Source: Corinectria fuckeliana (taxonomy: Eukaryota > Ascomycota > Sordariomycetes > Hypocreales > Nectriaceae). From it: DNA of 64,000 bases. The number at the start of each line of letters is the position of its first letter. Position 1 is the first letter of the stretch. The notes below the pieces were generated by a model. The model had not been told where the DNA came from and searched no databases. It worked only from the letters and a program-made list of their open reading frames with translations. Location of the stretch: the NCBI GenBank assembly GCA_019137255.1, contig WPDH01000060.1, positions 434,001-498,000 on the forward strand. Reading direction: 5' to 3'. Below are positions 57,691 to 64,000 of the stretch, one piece after another. The position numbers and the translations under genes were made by a program.

Positions 57691-59640
57691 TCATACTATC
57701 GGGTCACCTTCCATCCTGAACGTGATTGCACGCACTACCGGCCCAATGTTCCCCTTGATCCAGACTTGCGAGCGTATCCATGTCAGGTTTTCGTTGTAGT
57801 TCTGCGATGTATAAAGGTGAAAGTCCCTGGTATAGGCTTTCAGCGGTCGGTGCGCCAGTGGCTCGACAACTATGAACCCTTTTGCAGCGTGGAAGATTTC
57901 CTCAATACTGCGGTGAGAGGGATGCCTCTGTTTCGAAGTCCTTGCTGCCATCTCTAGAGCCCTCTGGAAGGTGGCAAAGGGCACCCCTCGATCGAACCCG
58001 AAATGCGACATGGCGGCAATGGCCGTGAGTCCGAGTTTCCTCTGGCCTTCAGGTTGCTGCTCGATGTGCTTCGAGGCCGCGTCAAAGAATAGATTGCGCT
58101 CGGCAGTCTATCAGATACGCTGTCGAGGTGCTCTAGTAGCCGAGCCTCGTGAAGCATGTCGATTTGGAGCCGGGCAAGAACTGTGTTGTTCCTGGCCCGG
58201 TCTATGATCTGTTTGCGCAAAGAGTTGAGGAGCGCAGAATTACTCGGGTCCGCCAACCTGGCCCCGATGATAGAATGAGGAGGTATCCTGGGGTTGTTGC
58301 TTGGATTGGCTAGTGGAAGCTCTCCATGTTCGCTCTCCAACTTCCAGTCAACAAACTGCGCCATGTATCGCGGCCCGAACCTCCCGGGGTTGAGGTCTAG
58401 ATCGACATACTCAGATGGCTGTTCGAATCGAGCCTTATCGCCGCTGCATGACGAATCGATCAGTACAGCACTGGTGAAGCAGGACTGGCTTGATGCAACG
58501 ACTTACCACGCCTTGCAACCCCGGTAATTGTCCTTGCAGGTCTGGCACAACTCGGACGGGCCCTAATTGCAAGTCTTGCACTGCCAGTACACATAAACAA
58601 GACCACTCCCAGGTGGACACGCATCGCAAATGTGCATCGCGGGCGTTTCGTTGAGACACGGAATCCGCGAGGTCACCATGATCTTCAAACCGAGGCCTTT
58701 CAGGCGAGAGATTTAATTCTCGAGAAAAAGATCAACGATTGGGTTGCACCTGTCGAAGTCGTCGAGGATAAGGAACTTGTGATCTAGAGTCGAGATGCGC
58801 AACTCCAGCGCGTCGCGAATCAAGTTGATTCGGACCACGTCGCGATGCTGCAGCTTTTCGGCCTCAAGGTACGACTTGTACTTCTCGATGTACCCGGCAC
58901 CCTCCTCGACCTACGTACGACGAGCGCAGAGCTGGCGGAAGATACTCACCATGACGTCCTCTACGAAGAACGGCCCGTTTGAGACCACATCTGACTTGAC
59001 AAAGATGGAGGCGACTGCGTCCCGGCTGGTGGTGTATGTATTCCGCAGATTATTCACTATCAAGCCGGAAAGCGTTGTCTACAGATAATTAGCAGCCTGG
59101 TCCAATATCTCGGCAGTGAGACTCGACTCATCACCCATTATCCACGAGACGAACCCTGCCAGTACCGAGCCTGCCAAAGCAACGCAAGACCCATTTGTTC
59201 TCCGCCCTCTGCTAGTACTCAAACCGCCGGTCGGCAAGGAAAACCCAGTCGAAGTAGGGCTCAAACGTACAGGGGTCGAGATCGTAATGCTCGGACAGGG
59301 CCGGGTGCATTTGGTATGTTTCTTTGGACAGCACCTCTATGAGGGGATGAAGCCCCTGGCTCGAGTCAGCTGACATTCTAGCGTTCCGTCGTCTGGTTGC
59401 TGTTGCACAATGTTGTTGAGATGGACGCAAGATTTGACAAGTTCTCTCGTTAACAACAAGCGGACAGTGGCTACGATAAATCCGACGTGATCTTCTGCAG
59501 CTTTTGGCCTCCGAATGCAAGTCTTCCACATCTGCATTCGTTGCCGAATCGGGTCACAACTTTCAGGCCAAGTGGATGAAATGCAAGGCCCATGAACCTT
59601 GCGAGGTGTCTTGGGGGCCGTCATGCTCATTGGTGTATAA
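57691..59640 (-). pseudogene. NACHT/STAND NTPase (fungal NLR-like), broken
   Basis: Remnant of a STAND-type signalling NTPase read on the minus strand. In order: a degraded N-terminal region (about 59640-59350), the pre-NACHT segment ending FDWVFLADRRFEY at a TAG (59213-59215), a P-loop region with GRLGTGR in which the expected GKT/S is lost, a segment TTLSGLIVNNLRNTYT, Walker B KFLILDDFDRC and sensor-like KIMVTSRI. A Cys-rich finger (ICDACPPGSG, YWQCKTC, CQTCKDNY) and a C-terminal helical part ending GDPIV follow, perhaps after an intron near 58505-58440. In-frame stops also lie at 58911-58913, 58713-58715 and 58563-58565, with at least one shift between 59213 and 58913. Intact family members act in nonself recognition. 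Exact borders are approximate. Confidence 0.8.
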
Positions 59641-60126
59641 GGCTACATCCTAGTGCATCCGGGTGATATCTCGGCGTTGGCTGCGGACGGCCATGCTGAC
59701 CATCACCTCCATCGCTTTCCTCAACAAGCATCCGGCAAGTAACCACTCAGTCTGGGGACTTGATCTCTGCTTCTTTATCTAACTCAGCCGCAATGATCTT
59801 TTCAAGCTCTTCAGCGGAGTATCAGCTGCTCGATAGGAACTTCGGTTGAGTTGCTCGTATTCTGTGAAGTCGCAGAACATCATACTGCAGTTCTATTATT
59901 GACACTCGCCGGCCTTATCCTCTATGAATATCCTTCGAAAATTATCCGGACCTGATGATAGACCAACATGTCCTGCAGTGACCATGCAGTGGATGAAAAT
60001 GTGATGGCAAAATATCAGGCTGCGGACAGTCGTTCAGGTTAGAAGCAGAAGTGGCCTGGCTTTTCTTGGAGGCTGCGCAATTTCTCTGCAAATAATATCA
60101 TCTACAAACAGCGTGAACGGACAAAT
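59641..60126. other. Intergenic region between pseudogenes
   Basis: 486 bp between the divergently oriented STAND and S41 remnants. No gene or repeat recognised. Confidence 0.5.
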
Positions 60127-62925
60127 ATGCGACCCTCCAGAATCTTCATTTCCCTGAGCCTCTTCGTCGAGGTTGCTCTTTGTGTGCCTTCGCCTCGTAA
60201 GCTTTCACGGCGGGACAAGCCGTCGCCGACAACAGGCGGTGCACAAGCGCTTCCTACGATTTGCGGCGATATAATTGACGTCGCCAACGACGGTCTGAAG
60301 CCTTGACTGAAATAACTCAACATACGCTGACTTGCTACAGGAGCCTGGGTCTTCTGGGCCGTTGACGCATTCGACTGCCTCACCAGTGTCCCGTTCAACG
60401 CTGCCGTTGCGCTCCGCTTCATCTAATACTACAATACCACGATGAAGTTCCAAAGCAATCTCGCATATGTTAAGAACCCACCGGAAGGCTACCAGCAACC
60501 TCCTTTCGACTTTGCCAAGGGTCTGGAAGAATTGAAGCACAACGTCACGAGCGGCGTCTTCAAGAACCAATGGGCCTTTGAGGCGGCCATGCAGACCCTG
60601 GTGTACGCGGTCCATGATACACATGTAGGTCTGTACGCTGGTATTCTCACCATCTTCTCCTTTGCCAGTCCCTATAGCTTGATAACCGCATCAGGAGACG
60701 GAAAGGAGGCTCCTGGTGTTTATCTTGCAGGTGAGCTACACATATCCATATAACCGCAGACGCTTCTACAAGAAGAGCTGACACACGTATTTTAGAGGAC
60801 GTGATTTACAGACAAGAGCTCGGCGTCGATATCTCCCCCATCGTGTCAGTGAATGGCGAGGATATCGAGACGTTCTTGACCCGCTTCGGAGCTTACAACT
60901 TAATCGGCATGGTTGAACCTCACGCCGAATGGAACCAGTTGATGACGAACCCAGCCCAGTTCATCCAGGGGTTTATGGATATCTTCTCTGGCTCATCCAC
61001 GTTCTACCCTGGCGATGAGTTAGTTTTCGAGTTCGAGAACGGCACTAGTTTAGAAACGTTCTGGCTGGCATTCTACAACTACAATGGCTTCACTGGTCCA
61101 CTGACTACCGGCGGAGACTACTTCAACTTCTTCGTGCTGGGCAATAGGCTTGCCTCCTACTATGAAGTCCCGGTCCCTGACCGATTCAACCTTACGCTGC
61201 GGCTTAGCAAAAATGCCGACGAGACGAGAAACACCTTGCCTGCAAACCATTCAAAGATCTCGCATGGAGCGTATCCTGCACCGCAGATTGCACAGCCCAA
61301 TCTTGCCGTGTCGGGCGGAGGCGTCGTGACGGGGTACTTCCTGGAAGATATATCAACTGGCGTTCTCAGCATCCCAAGTTTCGGGCCGGAGCAAGACGAC
61401 GTTTGTTGAAACGGTCGAAAAGTTCATCGAAAACGGCAGAAGCAGAAAGATGTCCAAAGTAGTCATCGACCTCCAGCAAAACTACGGTGGCGCCGTCGAC
61501 CTCGCTTTCATCACGTTCCGCCAGTTCTTCCCTGGCGTTGACCCTTTTGCTAGGAGCAGGAGGCGAAGCCAAGACTTGGCTGACGCCTTGGGCACCACCA
61601 TCACCAAGCTCTGGGACTCAGCGTCCCTTGACGTCGACGAGGAACGAGAGTTCAAGTACAGGAACATGGCGAACGCATGGGTCATCACAGCCCGGCTGAA
61701 TGCCGAGACGGGGGAAAACTTCACCTCGTGGGCCGAATACTACGGGCCGATGATGCACAACGGAGACCAGTTCTCGCTGATAGTGCGTTGCTTATGCCCC
61801 GTATTTACCTTCCCAGGCATGCAAGACACTGCTGACATGTGGCTCAGGAGCAATACGACCTCGCCAATATGTAATTTGACATTGCCGCGTTCCAAGGAGG
61901 GATTCCCCTGGATTATACACGCAAGTCGAAGCCAGAACGTCCCCCATGGCAGCCAGAGGACGTAGTCATTGTAAGTTCGGCCTACACTACGTTGTCGAAT
62001 GCTTGCTCGGCTCACACATATACAGCTGACAGACGGCGTCTGCGCCTCGACCTGTGTCCTCTTTGTCGAGATGATGACGCAGCAGGCCGGAGTGCGCACC
62101 GCGGTCCTCGGAGGTTTGCCCAGTCCGGGGCCCATGCAAGCAGCAAGCGGCTCCCGTGGCGCCCGCGTCTACGACAGCTCTGACATTGATAGAATGTTTG
62201 CCGCAGCGCTCGAGATCAACGCGACAGCCGCGGTCCCTGCGGTCCGAGACTCGGGCATCGCCGTGTCCCTGGCGAGCTTCACTCTCAGGGACCAGATGCG
62301 CAAGGGCAGCCCGACTCCTCTGCAGTTCACCTACGCCGCCGCCGACAGACGCGTCTACTTTACGCTCGACAACGCCTTCAACATGTCGGCTCTTTGGCGC
62401 GACGTGGCCCGCGCGGCCTGGGACGACCCGGGCCTTTGCGTCGAGGGCTCGACTGGCTTTGCTGCTCACGGCGACCAGGCTGCCGAGCATCCCCCTCCCA
62501 AGCGAGGCGCCGTCTCGCCCTCGAGCCCCGTCTTCGCGCAAGACGGCGACGGGGACTGGAACGTAGACGCCCCCGGCGGGTTGGCCGACTCCCCAAGGCC
62601 CTTCTCAGTGAGCTTCAGCTACAGCCACGTGTGCAGCCCTGAGAAGGGGAGATACTGCGAGGATAGTGCGCAATGCGTAGTGATGCCTATACCATGCCGG
62701 CTGAAGGAGGGACTCACGTATGTCGAGTCCGGGGTCTGTGTAACGGATTGCAACAGCCGGAATCCGGACAGATGCTCCTCCGGGGATCAACAAGTGTGCA
62801 GGTTTTTCCTGACGGCACCGGAGAGCGTGAAGCAAGGGTCATTTGGGCACCGGCACAAGGGTTTGGCGGAAAGCAAAAACACGAATCTGCCGCTGGATGG
62901 TTACTGCGTGCCCAAGTATGCGTAG
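60127..62925 (+). pseudogene. Secreted S41-family peptidase-like protein, broken
   Basis: Remnant of a fungal S41 (tail-specific/CPAF-like) peptidase gene. A signal peptide is visible at the start (RIFISLSLFVEVALC). Exon 1 (60127-60292) joins exon 2 at 60341 through a 48-nt intron with correct phase, but a TAA at 60424-60426 ends the frame. The next parts read NYYN-like sequence, HVGLYAGILTIFSFASPYSL, and after an intron near 60732-60795 DISPIVSVNGEDIETFL to 61409. A one-base shift near 61400-61410 breaks GPEQDD from the continuing frame (KVVIDLQQNYGGAVDLAF). A further TAA lies at 61872-61874. The C-terminal part holds the catalytic-Ser region LTDGVCASTCVLFVE and a Cys-rich tail, and stays open to 62925. 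Three independent lesions argue for a pseudogene; sequencing error could explain one but hardly all. Confidence 0.8.
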
Positions 62926-63481
62926 TAGGAAAGGGGATGTGCGGCTTAATATCTAATGTGGCTTTGAACTTGTTGAACATGATCTTAGATGCCGCCTCAG
63001 GCAACAAGGAGATGTTCGAGTGAAAGGCCGCCACTGCAAACTGGCTCAGGATCTGGTCCAGTCTACAGTGTCAACTTTGGCACTAAGGACTTCAAGTTGA
63101 AGCACCAAGAGATTTAGCACGGTTGGCTCTCATCATTTTCTTCTTCGCAGTGAGGCAACGTATGACTCGGAAGGCTGCTTGACCAGCATCCCAGTTTGAT
63201 CCCCCATCGTTTCCGTCGGTAAAGCAAGTAAACGGGTTACATGACCGCGGCGTCACAAGTTTGCGCCGGTCAATGCGCGAGGGCGCGAGCGAGACCGGAG
63301 TTGTACTGTCCGCTTATCTCCAGCGTTGGGGGAGTGCAGCACAGCAGAGCCGTAGCACGTGACCCCTCAACGTCGCCGCCTCCAATTTTTGGCGTGATGT
63401 TGAATCGGGGGGTTATCCGGACCTCAAACACCTTCCTCAACGATACCACGGCCACTAAGTGACGGCTCAAGATCCCCCAAG
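62926..63481. other. Intergenic region upstream of mpc1
   Basis: 556 bp containing the presumed mpc1 promoter. No gene or repeat recognised. Confidence 0.5.
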
Positions 63482-64000
63482 ATGGCTGCACTCGTGAAGG
63501 CAATCAACACCAAGATCCGGGCGAACCCGGTCACCGACTACTTCTGCTCGACCCGTACGTCTTCCCTCCTCTGTAGAGCCCGCTTCGTCACTCCGATGTA
63601 TCCGCCGACCTTCTGTGGACGCTCCAGCTCGATAGTCAACGTGGCCGCCGCGACTAAAACACGAGAGAGTTGACGCTCGAGGAAGATGCGTGCATGCGAT
63701 GGCGGTTGTTGCGGGCGCCGATTGGCCGGCGGCTGGAGCTCGACGAGCATCGACGGAGCCGTGACATCTCGCGATACCATGGTCCTATGGCCAATGGAGA
63801 ATGCAAGCTGACTTCAGACGCTTTCTAGACTTCTGGGGCCCTGCCTCCAACTTCGGTATCCCCGTCGCCGCCATCTTGGACACCCAGAAGAGCCCCGAGA
63901 TGTGAGAAAGCCTTCGAGGCCTCTCCGGGAACCCCGATACTGACTCACCGATTTTGTAGGATCTCCGGACAGATGACGGGCGCGCTCGTCGTCTACGCCG
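63482..64000 (+). CDS. mpc1: Mitochondrial pyruvate carrier subunit 1 (5' part)
   Basis: Inner mitochondrial membrane protein that pairs with Mpc2/Mpc3 to import pyruvate for the TCA cycle. Exons in the window are 63482-63554, 63829-63901 and 63960 to beyond 64000; phases 1 and 2 close in frame. The spliced N-terminus reads MAALVKAINTKIRANPVTDY, then the highly conserved STHFWGPASNFGIPVAAILD, KSPEMISGQMTG and ALVVYA at the edge. The His of STHFWG is formed across the first intron. The remaining half, with the later membrane segments, lies outside the window. The 274-nt first intron is long for this region. Confidence 0.95.

Noticed and set aside
1..64000. tRNA, 5S rRNA and CRISPR arrays
   Set aside because: No GGTTCGAATCC-type T-arm in a cloverleaf context, no 5S-like core and no regularly spaced repeat-spacer array were found by eye on either strand.

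Overview
The window is nuclear DNA of a filamentous ascomycete, most likely a sordariomycete. Genes carry short introns (about 45-430 nt, mostly under 100) with GTRNGY-like donors and CTAAC/CTGAC branch points. The gene families are fungal (Zn2Cys6 and atypical bZIP regulators, HET and STAND nonself-recognition genes, fused 5-oxoprolinase). One AT-rich island looks mutated by RIP. No tRNA, rRNA or CRISPR array was recognised. Genus and species cannot be told from the sequence.

Layout. 0.4-35 kb is a gene-dense core: an atypical bZIP factor (+), the Dopey homologue dopA (-, six exons), the Rab7-GEF subunit mon1 (+), two conserved-looking proteins of unknown function, a membrane-anchored type B carboxylesterase (-), a 5-oxoprolinase (-) divergent from a DUF1445/D-glutamate-cyclase-like gene (+), a Zn2Cys6 regulator (+), the peroxisomal RING protein pex10 (+) and a LYAR-type zinc-finger protein (-). 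35-43.8 kb is gene-poor. It holds a poly-C tract with two undetermined bases and a 3,673-bp AT-rich element with 76-bp terminal inverted repeats and an 11-bp target-site duplication, which fits a RIP-decayed Mutator-like element. 43.8-49.5 kb returns to core genes: a BEM46-type hydrolase (+) and an NF-X1/FAP1-type RING-R3H protein (-). 49.5-63 kb is accessory-looking: one intact PGAP4-like glycosyltransferase, then a broken HET-domain gene, a broken NACHT/STAND gene and a broken S41 peptidase gene. At the right edge the mitochondrial pyruvate carrier gene mpc1 starts and runs off the window.

How genes may work together. DopA (trans-Golgi/endosome) and Mon1 (late endosome/vacuole) share an 886-bp divergent promoter region. 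The 5-oxoprolinase, the DUF1445 protein and the adjacent Zn2Cys6 regulator form a plausible small glutamate/5-oxoproline module, echoing bacterial loci in which a DUF1445 gene sits beside oxoprolinase genes. The HET and STAND remnants suggest a former nonself-recognition locus that has decayed. Gene models were spliced by hand: phases were checked across every junction of the intact genes, but none has transcript support.
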